Positions 1 through 11,700 of a DNA stretch of 64,000 nt are shown in pieces. The position numbers and the translations under genes were made by a program. This DNA comes from Aplectana chamaeleonis (Eukaryota; Nematoda; Chromadorea; Rhabditida; Cosmocercidae). Every line of letters begins with the position of its first letter. Within the stretch, counting starts at the first letter, position 1. The notes beneath the pieces were generated by a model. The model was not told the origin of the DNA, searched no databases, and saw only the letters and a program-made list of their open reading frames with translations. The stretch spans positions 2,906,001-2,970,000 of the forward strand of contig JAPDOI010000020.1 of assembly GCA_029168955.1 (NCBI GenBank). Direction: 5' to 3'.

Positions 1-711
1 GAAGTGAATGAAAAAAAGCGGAAGAAAAGATGAAAAGGTAGGTGATTCAAAGGTAAAGAGAAAGGTATGTGGAAGGGCAAGAGAGCAAAGAAGATAATCG
101 GAATGGAAAAAAAGAAAAAGAAAGAGCAGGAAAACGAAATGAATCACAAAGAGAAGAAGATAAGTAAAAGGTTGAACAAAGGCGCAGACAACATGAAGAA
201 ATTGAGATAAAGAGGGGAAAGGAAAACAAGGAGAAGGAGAAAGAGGAAAACAAAGAGAACGCAAAAGAACAAAAACAAAATCAGAAACAGGGGCAAAGAC
301 AGAAAATGAAAAAAGAGAGGAGTAGAAAAAAAAAGGTAAGGAGGGAGAACAGGAAGAGACCTAGGGAAAAGGAAGGAAGAGGTAGAAGAGAAGATAGGGA
401 GAAGCGATCGGATGGGCAACGCAAAAGTTTGTGCTAGAGAAGGACGATGACGAAGGTAAACAGGAAGAATGAGCAAGACGAGAAGAAAGAGGAAGTGCAC
501 AGGACAAGTAAAACCAAAGAATCGAGAGGGAGAAAGGCGAGGAGAGCGGAAGGCAGAGAAGGCTCACGGGAATTAGAAGAATGAAGATAGGATAAAGGAG
601 GTAGACGGGTTAGAGGAAAGGACGACTTAAAGGTACATGAATATGAAACGGAGGAAGTGGAGGAGGGGAGAGGGAAAGAAAATGAGTAAGAAAAGATGAT
701 AGAGAAGAAGG
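1..711. repeat. Purine-rich low-complexity tract (left half)
   Basis: The + strand is almost entirely A and G (GAAGAAAGAGG-like) with no fixed period. Long open frames on the - strand (Ser/Phe/Leu-rich) and + strand (Lys/Glu/Arg-rich) are products of composition. The tract resumes with the same composition at 2665-3015, so the element at 712-2664 interrupts a single tract of roughly 1.05 kb. Confidence 0.8.
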
Positions 712-2664
712 TTTAAAGGCACAGTCCAACCTCAGAATCGTTTTTCTGCCTATCTTGAAAACGGTCTCATTCTGATTCCAATGATGTCTCTGAAATCGTC
801 TAAGACCCCCTAGGAACGAAGCTATGACCCCTCAAAAATTGTGCTACGAAAGCATGGTGGACGAGTTGTCCGAGGCTCGTAACTTCCGTCATTTACACCC
901 GATGTACGCGAACCGACCTGAATAAAGAGAGAGGCTGAGGATGAAGGGAAGAACAGGCTATTGTTCGGAAATCATCGCTCATCTCGACACTGTTGAGCTC
1001 AAAAAATCGTAAAAGGGGCGTGCCAAAGTGGCTTCCGGGTGTGAGCGCCCCAGGGTGGCTTCCCCCTATATCTCGCCTATTCTGAGGAATTGTGGTGCGC
1101 GCGAAGCGCGCACCAGATTTGGTTTTGAATCGGCCACGCGCGCAACCCCTTTTTCAAAATCTCAGTTCAGAGTGAACGCAGAAATTAGAGCTAAATTGCA
1201 TTGAAAAGAGCGTAAAAAGTTGGGTACACACCCCAAAAATGGTTTGGAACGGCTGACTGGTTTTCGAGAAAAAATTGAAAACCCGCTCGTTTTTGTTGTT
1301 ATTCTCCTTTTTATCAGACGGCGTTCACGATCTTGCGGGTACACTTAAAATTGAGCTAGGAAGCTCTTTTTTGAACTGGAGACTGGAAATGGGTGCAGGT
1401 CGCTCCTATTTCATTTTGAACTTGATACCTTAACTTTGAAAGGTACCTCAAAATCGTGGGTTTACATACTAAATTAGCCGTGGAGCACGAAATTGCTTGG
1501 ACATGATACGGCTGTGGAGACCAAGGTGTGCGGTGGATCTGCAGCCAGCTAACACAGGTCGACGGAGGTAAGTACGGAACTTGTCAGAATTCGTACTCGT
1601 GACACGAAATCGATCGATAATCAATATTATCGATTTTCGAGCTTTTTGCACAAAATGCGGCGTGGAGTGGTGATTGCTGATGGGATTGGTTTTCTTGGTT
1701 GGGAAATTTTGCTCATCAGTCATTATCGATAAATACCGATCAATAATAATGATTTTTTTCGCCTGTTACTGTTAATGATTTTTGATTGTTGATGGCTTTA
1801 AGTCACTTGTTCGGGAAATCCTTCTCACCATGCAAGATCAAATATTAATTATCAATAATATCGAGTTATCACATGTTGCTCGAAATGCAGCAATGAGTGG
1901 TATTTTTTATGGTTTTGGGTCATAAGTTACAAAAGTTGTACTCATACGACAGTATCGTTTGTCAGATGTTTCATCATTCCAAAATGGAAATCGTGGAGCA
2001 AAATTGGAGTCAGAAAGGGAACCTTCGGGAAAAATATGTGAAATTTCTGGAAATTTAGCTTCCTGGCAAAAGTAACGATTTGGTAATGATTAAAAAAAGT
2101 TTTAAAAATGTCTTGAAATATCTTAAAAAAGAGACTTGGCGTAAAATAGCCTGGAAAATAAAAAAGCTAGGAAATGAAGTGAAATAACCACAAATGTGAT
2201 TTGGTGGTCGATCATTCCACAAGCTTCTCCGTTAAACTTATCAAAACAAAATCAAGCGCGCAACGGAAACCTTAAGCCATTTTTGAAAGCTGCAATAAGG
2301 GAATCAGCATAGGTCAAGCTAGGTGAACGCAAGGCTCCATTCCACATCGTGCTTGATTTTGTTTCGATAAGTTTAACGGAGAAGCTTGTGAAATGATCGA
2401 CCACCAAATCACATTTTTGGTTATTTCACTTCATTTCCTACCTTTTTTATTTTCCAGGCTATTTTACGCCAAATCTCTTTTTTAAGATATTTCAAGGCAT
2501 TTTTAAAACTTTTTTTAATCATTACCAAATCGTTACTTTTGCCAGGAAGCTAAATTTTCAGAAATTGAGAGCTTGCATTTGACAGGGTCTATATAGGGTG
2601 GGTCTACTTCACAATTATGTGGAAATCTCGGATTTCGTCCCTGAGCTTGGACTGTGCCTCTAAA
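712..2664. mobile_element. TTTAAA-bounded non-autonomous DNA element, 1.95 kb
   Basis: The left end reads TTTAAAGGCACAGTCCAA and the right end is its inverse (TTGGACTGTGCCTCTAAA), so the element has terminal inverted repeats with TTTAAA-like boundaries. This resembles the PALTTTAAA-type elements known from Caenorhabditis (family knowledge; membership here is inferred). Bases about 735-960 are closely similar to 33010-33240 inside a second copy. It encodes no transposase. It sits in purine-rich DNA, which makes its borders unambiguous, and it contains the foldback at 2042-2566. Confidence 0.75.
2042..2566. repeat. Foldback with two 216-bp arms
   Basis: Left arm 2042-2257 and right arm 2351-2566 are near-perfect inverted copies of the same length, separated by a 93-bp loop. 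The arm includes TTAGCTTCCTGGCAAAAGT and GATTTGGTGGTCGATCATT. A transcript through it would form a long hairpin. It lies wholly inside the 712-2664 element, so it is either a nested insertion or that element's own core. Confidence 0.85.
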
Positions 2665-3015
2665 GAAAAAGGAAGCAGAGAAAGGACAGGAAGAGAGGAA
2701 AAGCATGTGGAATAGGAAAAAGAGGAGATAGGGGAAGACGAAAAGGAGAAAAGGTAGTCAGGGGAGGAAGGAAAGAGGAGAAGGAAAGAAGGACGAGAAA
2801 GAATGAAATACAATGTCAGAGATAAAGGATGAAGAGGAAGGCGGAGAAAACGAAAAGAGCAAGAAGAAAATAGTAAAGGAAGGAATAGCGGAAGGAAGGG
2901 TAGGGGCGAGGATGCAGAAGAAAAAAGGAGTGAAGGAAGAACAAGGAAGGCGAGCAGAAAGAGCAAGAGTGAGACAAAGAAGGGTAAGAGGTATAACGAG
3001 GAAGAAGGCTAGACT
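2665..3015. repeat. Purine-rich low-complexity tract (right half)
   Basis: This continues the 1-711 tract in the same strand bias after the interrupting element. The 176-residue + frame beginning at 2813 is a Lys/Glu/Arg composition artefact. Confidence 0.75.
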
Positions 3016-3071
3016 GCAAACAGCTGGCTGTGATATTATACACTATTCGGAAAGTACTGCTGCTAATCTAT

Positions 3072-3162
3072 CCACAAGACCGAAAGCGCCATCGCACTCG
3101 CGGTCGCTCAACAGACACGCAGACCGCGTGGGCGGACAGTTTCATTCGGATGGACTTCACAC
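3072..3162 (-). mobile_element. Solo terminal arm of the GTCGGCGTGCG MITE family
   Basis: On the - strand this reads CCGAATGAAACTGTCCGCCC then ACGCGGTCTGCGTGTCTG, the outer arm of a family whose paired copies lie at 5.8, 14.4, 24.6, 45.2 and 63.0 kb. No second arm is found nearby, so this is a broken or solo end. Confidence 0.65.
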
Positions 3163-3207
3163 TTCGATTGTCTGCGTCTCTGACCTCGAATCAATCAGTA
3201 AGCGTAC

Positions 3208-3323
3208 CTGTATATGCATATGCAAACTGGTCTTGTCGGGGAACGCCCAGTTACAGCATCGGCACATAAACATGCGGGAGATCTGGTGCTGCTTGTACAT
3301 ATGCGCCCGTAGAGTCTCATTGC
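3208..3323 (-). CDS. Orphan internal exon encoding a C2H2 zinc finger
   Basis: The exon is 116 nt on the - strand. It follows a strong acceptor (GACGTTTTTAG|GC) and ends at a strong donor (ATACAG|GTACGC). It enters needing one base from the previous exon and leaves at a codon boundary. The translation has the tail of one finger (LRAHMYKQH), a linker, then a second finger start with CRCCNWAFPDKTSLHMH, where the cysteine pair, aromatic residue and first histidine fit C2H2 spacing. The last histidine would have to come from the next exon. Known C2H2 fingers bind DNA or RNA; the target here is unknown. I found no partner exon within 1 kb on either side: downstream is a MITE arm then purine-rich DNA. 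It may be part of a long-intron gene, or an exon left in or carried by repeats. Confidence 0.55.
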
Positions 3324-4029
3324 CTAAAAACGTCAAAAATTGAAGCACTTAGTCAATTACTTCTCACCCTAAAGTACATTTCTCGACCACACACATCTGG
3401 CCTCCAAAGGACTGATTACCTAGCCGAGTTCTATTTAGAAAGCGCTACGGAATTCCCCACTACGCAGTGACCTTTATTGAGCGCGTTTAGGTGTGAAATC
3501 GGGGCCCGAACTTGCCAGGAAAAAACTGGAATACCAGACGGTGAACTCGGTCAGGTGCGCGTGCCTAGCAAAATGATAGCCGACTGGACGAAATCGAAAT
3601 CCCCCACCAATAGCTGGGCGCACCAGTCGCAGATGCAACCATAGAGATGCGCATTCCGGGTGAAGGGGCGTGGCCATTAAGTGGGCGGGGCTACTGAAGA
3701 TGGGAGGGGAGTTCATTCAATTCACTTCTTGCAGTTTTGGAATAAGTGAAAGAAGACCAAGTTTTTTTTTTCAACAGAAAATCTAGGGACCCTAATAGTG
3801 GCTTTAGCTCCGCCCCTTTTTCCATCTGAACCACCCACATTCGTGACTACAAATTCGATGTTGTAAAAATCTTTTTTGAGAAGTTTCTGTTCGCAACCAC
3901 GCCGAAAGGTACTATTAGAAACTTCCGCGGCCCTGAAATAATAGGCAGAACACAACTTGATTGAAGTTTTTTCCTTGCAGCGTATGCCCCGCCCACTTTG
4001 GTAACTATAACAAAGTATGCCCCGCCCAC
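3324..4029. other. Stretch without a recognised gene
   Basis: Mixed composition with several CCCCGCCC/GGGGCGTGG patches (3655-3690, 3785-3835, 3985-4035) that look like decayed element ends. Open frames on the - strand at 3474-4161 are short, overlapping and without recognisable motifs. Confidence 0.4.
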
Positions 4030-4095
4030 TTTCATTTGTATAGTCTGCCCGAATGATTCCGTCCGCCCACGCGGTCGGCGTGCGTATCTAGTTGA
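4030..4095 (+). mobile_element. Solo terminal arm of the GTCGGCGTGCG MITE family
   Basis: Contains TCTGCCCGAATGATTCCGTC followed by CGCCCACGCGGTCGGCGTGC, the family's outer arm in + orientation. Together with the opposite arm at 3072-3162 it could bound a 1-kb element, but the spacing is four times that of the complete copies, so I list it separately. Confidence 0.6.
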
Positions 4096-5422
4096 CAATC
4101 CTGTGAGGTCGCATCGAAAAATTTGGTTTAGTGAATAGATGAAGTCGCGGCGGTAGATCAAAACTCCTCTGCAGATGGTGTCGCAAACGAAGCGCGGGCT
4201 GCTGCAAATGATTTGCTAGACTAGACTTGGTGAAAGAACTGTACGCTCCGCAAATTTTTCATCGGCATGGAGCAATAGGAGACGGTTTACCTGCGTCCAT
4301 GGAATCAAAATCCCAATGCAAATCACCTCTTTCACTCAGGTCAAATACAGAAAGTGAGACCTGACTCGCTCTCAGTTAGCAAAGCTGTGAGCGTATTAAT
4401 TTGAGCGCTAGGGCAAAAAACGTTCGCGGCGGGTCAAGTCTGATCCATGAAGACTCATTAAGAGACGATCGAAATCGAATTTCGGGGCAAAAAACCGCCA
4501 ACAAAGCACTGCAACCTGATAAATACAACAGCCAGTTTTGAAGTCAAATTCGGAAAAAAGGAAAACATCCCAGATGACTGCAAATATTCGACCACTGAGT
4601 TGAAAAGAACGTGCGAAACTATCCATTTTTGGTCTAGAAATCAGGCAAAATCGTAGTCTGAACTGCGTTTGTCCCTGCGACGAAGGTTGTTGCTGACTTC
4701 GAGACCAATATGGAATGTTTTTAATCATAAAATTGTATTATTCATTGTTTCTGCTACAATATTTCCTACAACTATTATTTCGTATTGCGAAAATCATATT
4801 TTCAACTAATTTGAATCGTTCAAATTAACGTTTTCATGAATTCTCCGGATTAAGACTCCGCTTTTGCTTTCACTTTTTCTTGGAGATGGAACAGCGGAAT
4901 AGATGATCAGCAGGAGTTCCCCGTATGTTTCTAGAGCACGGAGAAAACCATGAATTCCTTCCAGGATTTCCACAACTTTCAACTGATGAAAAAATAAATA
5001 AAAAAAAACAAATAATGAAGAAGAAAGGAAAATCGATCTCAAGGTCGAATCGAATATCCGCCTATCTCCCCCAAAAAAGTTTTTGCATCGAAAAATAGTC
5101 CAGGATTGAGAATGAAATGGAAGTCGAACATAACCTCAAGCAGTCTGCACTGGAACTTGAAGCAAATTTTTTTCTAAACATGGAAAAAAATCGAGAATTC
5201 AAATAAAATTTAGTCTAATTAAAATTGAGCAAGTTTTTCCCAAAGAGAATATGGTGAAAAAAAATTACAGCGAGAAAAATTGAGCCAAAAATCTCCTTCA
5301 GAAAAAATTGCAAGGTGTCACTCCGACAAAAAAGAATTGCATTTTTACAAGAATTTGTTGGATTTTCTGTCCATCAAGGTGATCAAACAAAATTATATGA
5401 AAATATGCAGTAAGATCAAGTA
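4096..5422. other. AT-rich stretch without a recognised gene
   Basis: No exon with convincing splice sites, no paired inverted repeats and no domain is visible on either strand. Frames such as 4408-4728 (-) and 4806-5042 (-) lack family motifs. Confidence 0.4.
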
Positions 5423-5697
5423 TACTCTGTTTATCTTGAATTGCACAAAACACGGTCCGCCAATTGTCCTCTAATTGGCCCGCTATTACCGTAGTATACG
5501 TCCACGACGCGTTCTCGGCAGACCCGGGTGGCAGGGTGGGTGGCCGAGTGACGGCATTGACGAAACGATTGCTGTGCACACCGGGTGCACACCCGGGTCT
5601 GCCGAGAACGCGTCGTGGACGTACACTACGGTACTAGCGGGCCAATTAGAGGACTATTGGCGGACCGTGTTTTGTGCAATTCAAGATTAAAAGAGTA
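5423..5697. mobile_element. Palindromic MITE with TA target duplication, copy 1
   Basis: The element runs TACTCTGTTTATCTTGAATT ... to AATTCAAGATTAAAAGAGTA and is flanked by TA on both sides. Arms of about 110 bp (CACAAAACACGGTCCGCCAA; GTCCACGACGCGTTCTCGGC) are inverted around a short centre. A second copy lies at 12716-12984. The TA duplication is what Tc1/mariner transposases leave, so such a transposase probably moved it (inference). Confidence 0.8.
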
Positions 5698-5813
5698 TAA
5701 TTACAAATGTAACAGAATGTGAAGCCTAGCAATTCCTCTTCCACGAACTATGTGCGTATCAAGTCGATTCAAAATGAAAGTTCTCAGTCGGCCATTCGAC
5801 GTAATAAACACAG

Positions 5814-6055
5814 TTCAAAAGTCTGCCCGAATGAAACTGTCCGTCCACGCGGTCGGCGTGCGTGTCGTATGACCAACGCAGAAACATTTTTTTCGGACGA
5901 ACCTTTCCACGACCGCAGACAGCTGACTGGGATATTATTCAGGATGTGTTCTAGAGTCAGGCTAATACATAGATTTACGCATCTGAAAAGTGCCTTCGCG
6001 ACGGCCGCTCGATACGCACGCCGATCGCATGGGCGCACGGACAGTCCCACACACT
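5814..6055. mobile_element. MITE of the GTCGGCGTGCG family, complete copy
   Basis: The left arm (CGAATGAAACTGTCCGTCCA, GTCGGCGTGCGTGTCG) and the inverted right arm (CGATACGCACGCCGATCGCA, then CGGACAGTCCC) enclose a conserved interior with ACGAACCTTTCCACGACCGC. The length is about 240 bp, like the copies at 24.65 and 45.24 kb. Confidence 0.75.
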
Positions 6056-6138
6056 TCATGTGTCAGGCTGATCTAAAAGTCTTGGCAACTTTATGGAGGT
6101 TTTTCAAATTTATTAGTTCCTTTTTTTGACATTGCAAT

Positions 6139-7063
6139 TCAATCAACAATATAGTCTCCCTCATTAGCGATGACAGTGGTCCACCTGTCAGGCAGGTCAT
6201 AGATCCCTTTCTCCCAGAAAGCAGGGGACTGGGAATCGAAGAAGTCACCAATAGCCTTCATAATGGCATCATAATCAGCGAAAGTATTTTTAGCCAGGAA
6301 TGCCTTAAGGGGACGAAACAGGGGCGGCATGCACGTACGTGGAGGGTTAGGTTGGGGTTAGGCAGGGTTTGGGGCGTCGGCGCGTTTGATCGATGCTGTG
6401 CGAGTGCTGGAGATAATCAATAGTTGGGGTCTCAACGGGGTTTCGGCTGCCCCACCCTCCTACGTAGGGTTTGCGAGGGAACGATTTTTCAGTGATAGCC
6501 TAGCCCCCTTTCAGCCCTCGCGCTGCTATCATCAAACGCGCCGACGCTCCAAACCCTGCCTAACCCCAACCTAACCCGCTGCGTACGTGCATGCCGCCCC
6601 AGGTGGCAGTCAGAAGGTGCAAGGTCAGGAGAGTAAGGCGGGTGGGGTACCGTTTGCCAGTTCAGCTGCTGCAGTTTGGATTGCGTTTCCTTCGCGATGT
6701 GGGGTGGAGCATTATCGTGAAGGACGTGCACCGAAGCTGGTCTAGGGCGCTTCTCTCGCAGAGCGATGGCCAATTCCTCCAACTGACGTAAGTACACGGC
6801 AGCGCTGACCGTCTTCCCTTGAGGGAACAACTCGTAGTAGAGCATCCCGCGCTCGTCCCAGAAGCAGCACAGCAGAACCTCGGTTTGTCTTCCAAGTCCG
6901 TATCTCCGTCCTTGAAGTGGGAGATCCAACGGGCCACCGTGCGGTAGGAAACGCTGTCCTCGCCCATTGCAGCGTTGATATTGGTGACGGCTTCGGACGC
7001 CGAGAAGCCGCGACGCCACTCGTAAAAGATAAGTAGTCGAAGTTGAGGTTGGGTGAGATCCAT
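6139..7063 (-). pseudogene. Mariner transposase pseudogene
   Basis: Mariner transposases cut and paste their own element using a D,D34D catalytic triad. The - strand frame starts at a true ATG (7063, MDLTQPQLRLLIFYEWRRGF) and gives a 62-codon N-terminal helix-turn-helix region ending in LEDKPR. The frame then changes near 6878. About a third of the protein, including the first catalytic aspartate, is missing. The second half resumes with EVLLCCFWDERGMLYYELF, carries the second aspartate in HDNAPPHIA and the third in SPDLAPSDCHL, separated by exactly 34 residues. Reading stops at the inserted element (6321-6600) and resumes in frame with FRPLKAFL, ending at the TGA at 6139. It is non-functional: it has an internal deletion, a frameshift and an insertion. 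Confidence 0.9.
6321..6600. mobile_element. Palindromic element with telomere-like arms, copy 1
   Basis: The arms read GGGGCGGCATGCACGTACG then GGGTTAGGTTGGGGTTAGGC and are inverted at the other end (GCCTAACCCCAACCTAACCC ... CGTACGTGCATGCCGCCCC). It lies inside the mariner reading frame. The codons for Cys-His-Leu-Phe show the original target was CACCTGTTT, so insertion at CCTG added the element plus one duplicated T. The arms hold TTAGGC, the nematode telomere hexamer, and TTGGGG. Other copies are at 37856-38328. It has no coding capacity. Confidence 0.85.
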
Positions 7064-7219
7064 TGTAGTTACCGTCCCAAACGAGCTCGAGCCCTTATAT
7101 ACCCCTACCACGGAAGCTTCCAGAAGGCTCTCGGTGTTGCACCTGTGTACCAGCAACAAACCCCTTTCACGATTTTTCTCGGGATAAATTTGTTTTGTTG
7201 CCAAGACTTTTCGATCAGC

Positions 7220-7739
7220 GTAATATTATTCAGTTGATGACTGACCGTCACTGCACTTTGACATTTCTCCGAGCGCTCTAGCAGCTGAAATCTTGAAAAC
7301 CGCTCATGAACATCAAAGGGCTGCGATTTCACGCTTCTGCCTTTTTGCGTATTTTCACATCTTATTCCACGCCTTCTTCACATACACAACTTGCCAATTG
7401 TTTTTTTTCACTTTCGGCACGCTGTTCAACTTCAGCTCGAGGGCGAAAAAAGTGGAACGAACTCGTACGGAAGAAACTTTCGCCGCGGTCATTTCAATGC
7501 CAGTGTTTGTCCACGTCGCACTACGTACACATGGCCGCCGCCGGCCGCTTCCGACGCGCGTCAAATCGCAATCTATGTGTTTTCTCCGTTTTTCCTGTTG
7601 GTTGGGGCAATTTTATTCAACGCGCCACATAAAAAAGGACACCCTCTTGACACCCGCACCTACGGAAGGACGACATATTGACGAGTGGGACAGGGCAAAG
7701 ACGGAAGCGCAGCGATTATGAGCGTGGGTCCAAAAAAAA
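7220..7739. other. Stretch without a recognised gene
   Basis: Three overlapping + frames (up to 142 codons) and one - frame occupy 7293-7721, but none shows a domain, a codon preference or splice signals. Overlap of several frames suggests chance. Confidence 0.4.
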
Positions 7740-8501
7740 AACGAAGTGAAACTGAAGAACAAAGAATGAAAATACGAGAAAATCGAAACTCGACACCAGC
7801 TGGGTCACCCCACTGTTGTCGTTAGTTGACATTCCATTTTAAATAAAGGGCTGTTGGGGTGACAAATAATGTGGACTAGATTTGCTGTTTGAAATCGCTC
7901 TATGAACAGCTGTACGGTAGTCTTACTGTCATACACTTCTACGGTAGGCGTTTCAATGTTTAGGTCCAGAAGACACACTCATTTACAACTTTTTTTTGTC
8001 AAACAATACGCCAACAAATACTTGCTTCGAATCCTAAAACCCGCCCACTTTTTCTCTGTATTCACCGCAAGACTACTTTTTGATTTTTTAACAAAAAAAA
8101 AAAGTTTTTTTAGTAGCTTTTGTATTGAAGCTGCTTGGAAGAGCACAAGTACTTTAGTTTTCAGCCGACGATACGCCCACAAACACCTGCTCGAATCTTC
8201 CAAATTTTAGATGGATAAAAAACATTTTTGTCCCACTCACCTCAAGTACTCACCTAGCCACTTTTTTAAGCTTTTATGTGCCGATCACATTGCTGTTGGG
8301 TGGTGCGTCGTCGGAAAAAATTCTCTGTACAAATTGCTCACATGAGCACAGCTACTCAAATTTTTTCCCACGGTACACAAACGTACCCTTGCTTGCAGTA
8401 TCTTTCAAAACTGGGAACTAAAAACACTTTCTAGTTTTTCTTTACAATTTTACTTTAGATGACGCGAAGAAAGTTTTTGAGTGGCGTATCGTCGAAAAAA
8501 A
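7740..8501. repeat. 0.77-kb tandem duplication, unit 1
   Basis: The unit begins CGAAGTGAAACTGAAGAACA and ends GGCGTATCGTCGAAAAAAAA. It is followed directly by a second copy (8502-8769 continued at 12069-12559) that is split by a retrotransposon. Both units carry CGACACCAGCTGGGTCACCC and CCTAAAACCCGCCCAC. The function of the unit is not recognisable. Confidence 0.85.
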
Positions 8502-8769
8502 AAACGAAGTGAAACTGAAGAACAAAGAGTGAAAATACGAGAAAATCGAAACTCGACACCAGCTGGGTCACCCCACTGTTGTCGTTAGTTGACATTCCAT
8601 TTTGAAATAAAGAGCTGTTGGGGTGACAAATAATGTGGACTAGATTTGTTGTTTGAAATCGCTCTATGAACACCTGTACGGTAGTCTTACTGTCATACAC
8701 TTCTACGGTAGCTGTTTTAATGTTTAGGTCCAGAAGACACACTCATTTACAACTTTTTTGTCAAACAAT

Positions 8770-11700
8770 GACTTGACTTGACTTAATCGGTTGGCTTTCG
8801 CCTGACGCGGTCATTCCGCATCTTCACCGAGGTGTGCCGTCCTAGTAGTCAGCCGTGTCCATTTTTCACGGTCTTCAGCCACAATTTGAACACATTCCAT
8901 CCAGCTGTCACTATTCCATTTCCTGCGAAACGAAACATCGCGCCTGAACTGTCTTTCGATGCCGAGTGACTTTAATCCTCTTTAACCACATCCGTCCAGA
9001 ACTTTCGCCTACGCCCAGGTGGCCGTTTCCAGACAGGATTTGGAAGCATTTTTAAAGCGTGTTGTACGAGACGATCCGGCGTTCTTCTTAGTATATGCCC
9101 GAGCAGTCGAAGTCGACCTTCCATTGCTGCTTGTGATGGCGTTAGGAGATGCTGGCACCTCCTCGTGTCAAGCGTTGATGTACTGCGTCGATTTCCTTGT
9201 AAAGGTCTTCGTTATGGCATACACGCGGCCAGAAATATCCAAGCAAACGCCTAAAAAGCTTCCTCTCCGTGCAATCCAACCTTTCCATCTGCGTTTTCGG
9301 TGCTGCCCACGTCTCCGATCCGTACATCATGATAGGGCGAATAGCGGATAGGTAGACGCGCAACTTGACTTCCTTCGCGATGGTGGTAGACCACAAACAC
9401 TTGGTTAGAGAATTGAATGCAGTCGTAGCTTTCGCACATCGTTTGTCGAATATCCGCTGCATAACTACCATCGTTCTTCAGCAAACAGCCCAAATAACAG
9501 AAATCGTCCACCAGTTCGATACGTTGTCCGTCCACACAAACTCCAGTTGAAGGCCTCTGAGAGACCCACATCTGCTTGCATTTGTCGGGACGAAGACAAA
9601 GTCCATAGGCTGCGGCATACTTCGAAACGAGGTTCACAATCCTTTGCAGTTTTGCGTTGTTTTCAGCGAATAACACAATGTCGTCGGCGTACTCCAGGTC
9701 GACAAGGGAGCGTCCTGATGGTGTTAGGATCACATCCGCAGGAAACTGTTCTGCAACTCTATGCATGATGTCATCAACGGCGAAGTCGAATAGAAAAGGT
9801 CCTGCTACGGCTCCTTGCCTTACTCCTGTTTTCACCTCGAAAGCTGACGTAAATCCGACAGGTGTACGAACTGCTGCTGTTGTTCCTTTGTTCATGTCCT
9901 CGATTAACCGAACATACTTTTCCGGGACTCCATCTGCTCGCAGAGCATTGAGCAATCGATCACGATGAGGAGAGTCGAACGCGGCTTCAAAGTCCAAAAA
10001 AGCAAGCTGTAATGGCTTCGAAAACCGCTGCCATGATTCAATTCTCTTCTCACGACGAACACTTGGTCGATGGTCGATCTTCCAGGTCGAAAACCGGCTT
10101 GCTCATCTCTGGTCGTTCCTTCACGATGTTTGATAAGTCGCTCGAGAATGATACGTTCTAACACCTTGTACATGACACGAAGTAGAGATTCCTCTGTAGT
10201 TCTTAGGATCCGTGACGGATAGCTTCTTGTGAAGAGGTACGATGATCGCATGTCTCCACGAATCGGGTATCCTTTCGCTCATCCATATGGCACGGATGGT
10301 GTTGGTCATTTCACGAATCCCAGACGGAGGAAGAGCTTTCAGCATTTCAGCAGCGATGTTGTCATCTCCACCTGCCTTTCCATTCTTCATTTTCCGGACA
10401 CAATCCAAAACTTCAGACTCAGTCGGCGGTTCCTCACTGACATCGTAATGTGCTCTCTGAACATGCGGGAGCTCAGGTACTGATGACGCTGGACGATTCA
10501 GTAGTGAACTGAAGTAATCCTTCCATATTGGCAGCGTCGCATCACCAACTGCAACTCCATTGGTAGTGTTCAAGACAGGAGAACATCTCTTCATCTTCCC
10601 GCTATACTGTCGCAGCAACGTGTAGGCTTTCCTCGGATTCTTCTCCTCCCAAGCCTTCTCGAACTCCTTAGCTCTACACGTCCACTCTCGTTCGCGGTCA
10701 CTTTGAAGCTGCCGACGCAACTTCCTCCTCAGACGCTTCTCCACGCTTCTCCTCCACGAAGTTTCCTGCAGTTCGGAGAGCACATACTCTGTTGTAGGTA
10801 GATGTTGTTTCTTCTGAGACGTAGGCGAACTTCTTCTTAGGCTGTACAACCGGGAGTGCCTCTTTCGAAGCGTCCTGGATGCATTTGACAAAAAGAATCC
10901 GCGTCGCAAAGTTTCTTCTTAGTCCGTACTCCGATGTGAATAGAAACGCGTTGTCGGAAATTCCTTCTGCACTCTTCATCTCTGAGACTTGTCATGTCAA
11001 TCCTCTGGAGAGGCTGAGCCCTCGCTTCCTCTTATGAATCCTCGCAGTGAAGTTCAACAGAACAGGACGGTGATCCGAATCGAATGCGACATCCCACACA
11101 GCTCTAGATCTTCGAATGTCCGATACTGGAATATTCCTCGTCAGGACATAGTCAAGCTGTAGTTTCAAAGTTGTCATCTTCCGCTTCCGCTGCTCTTCTG
11201 GAGATAGCCGGGTTGGTCCCTGCCACGTAAGCTGATGGCGGCGATGATTCCTCTTGAATGTCGATGCAATAATCAGACCACTGCGTTCACAAAGTCGACA
11301 AGGCGGTAGCCATTGTCCGATGTTTGCTCCACTGGGTAGAACCATTTACCGAGTACTTCGGATTCCTGATCAAGTCCCATCTTCGCATTTGCGTCAATCC
11401 CCACGACAACAGCATGTTGACAAGGTATCCTGGCCAGCAACGTATTGAGTTCCTCATAAAACGCATCCTTCGAATTGTCTTCGGCGGTTTCAGTGGGCGC
11501 ATGAGCACTCACTATCCACAGATTGAATCCCCTCTGTGATCCCGCAGTCGTACGAATGCATTCCGACACGACGTTGAGCCGAACTCCTTGACCATACCAT
11601 TGAAATCCTTCCTTACAGCTGCTATTGCACAGCCTCCCACTCTCCTATCGTCAGCGTTGCCGCAGTAGAGATGGTGTACTCTCCGGACGCTGATGACGGG

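Larger units (their letters stand above)
6067..7219 (-). mobile_element. Mariner-family transposon relic, internally deleted and split by a MITE
   Basis: Terminal inverted repeats of 23 bp, GCTGATCTAAAAGTCTTGGC at 6067 and the inverse ending at 7219, match at 22 of 23 positions. The element is 1,153 bp, of which 280 bp (6321-6600) is a nested insertion, so only about 870 bp of mariner sequence remains, against about 1.3 kb for intact mariners. I could not identify a clean TA duplication outside the repeats. A transposase pseudogene fills most of it on the - strand. Confidence 0.9.

Noticed and set aside
2813..3343. 176-residue Lys/Glu/Arg-rich + frame
   Set aside because: Purine-rich composition without domain; its 3' part crosses a MITE arm and an exon on the other strand.
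3072..4095. A 1-kb MITE bounded by two opposite arms of the GTCGGCGTGCG family
   Set aside because: The arms point outward-inward incorrectly for a complete copy and spacing is four times the family size; kept as solo arms.
7293..7721. 142-residue + frame
   Set aside because: Overlaps two other + frames and one - frame, with no motif, promoter or splice context.
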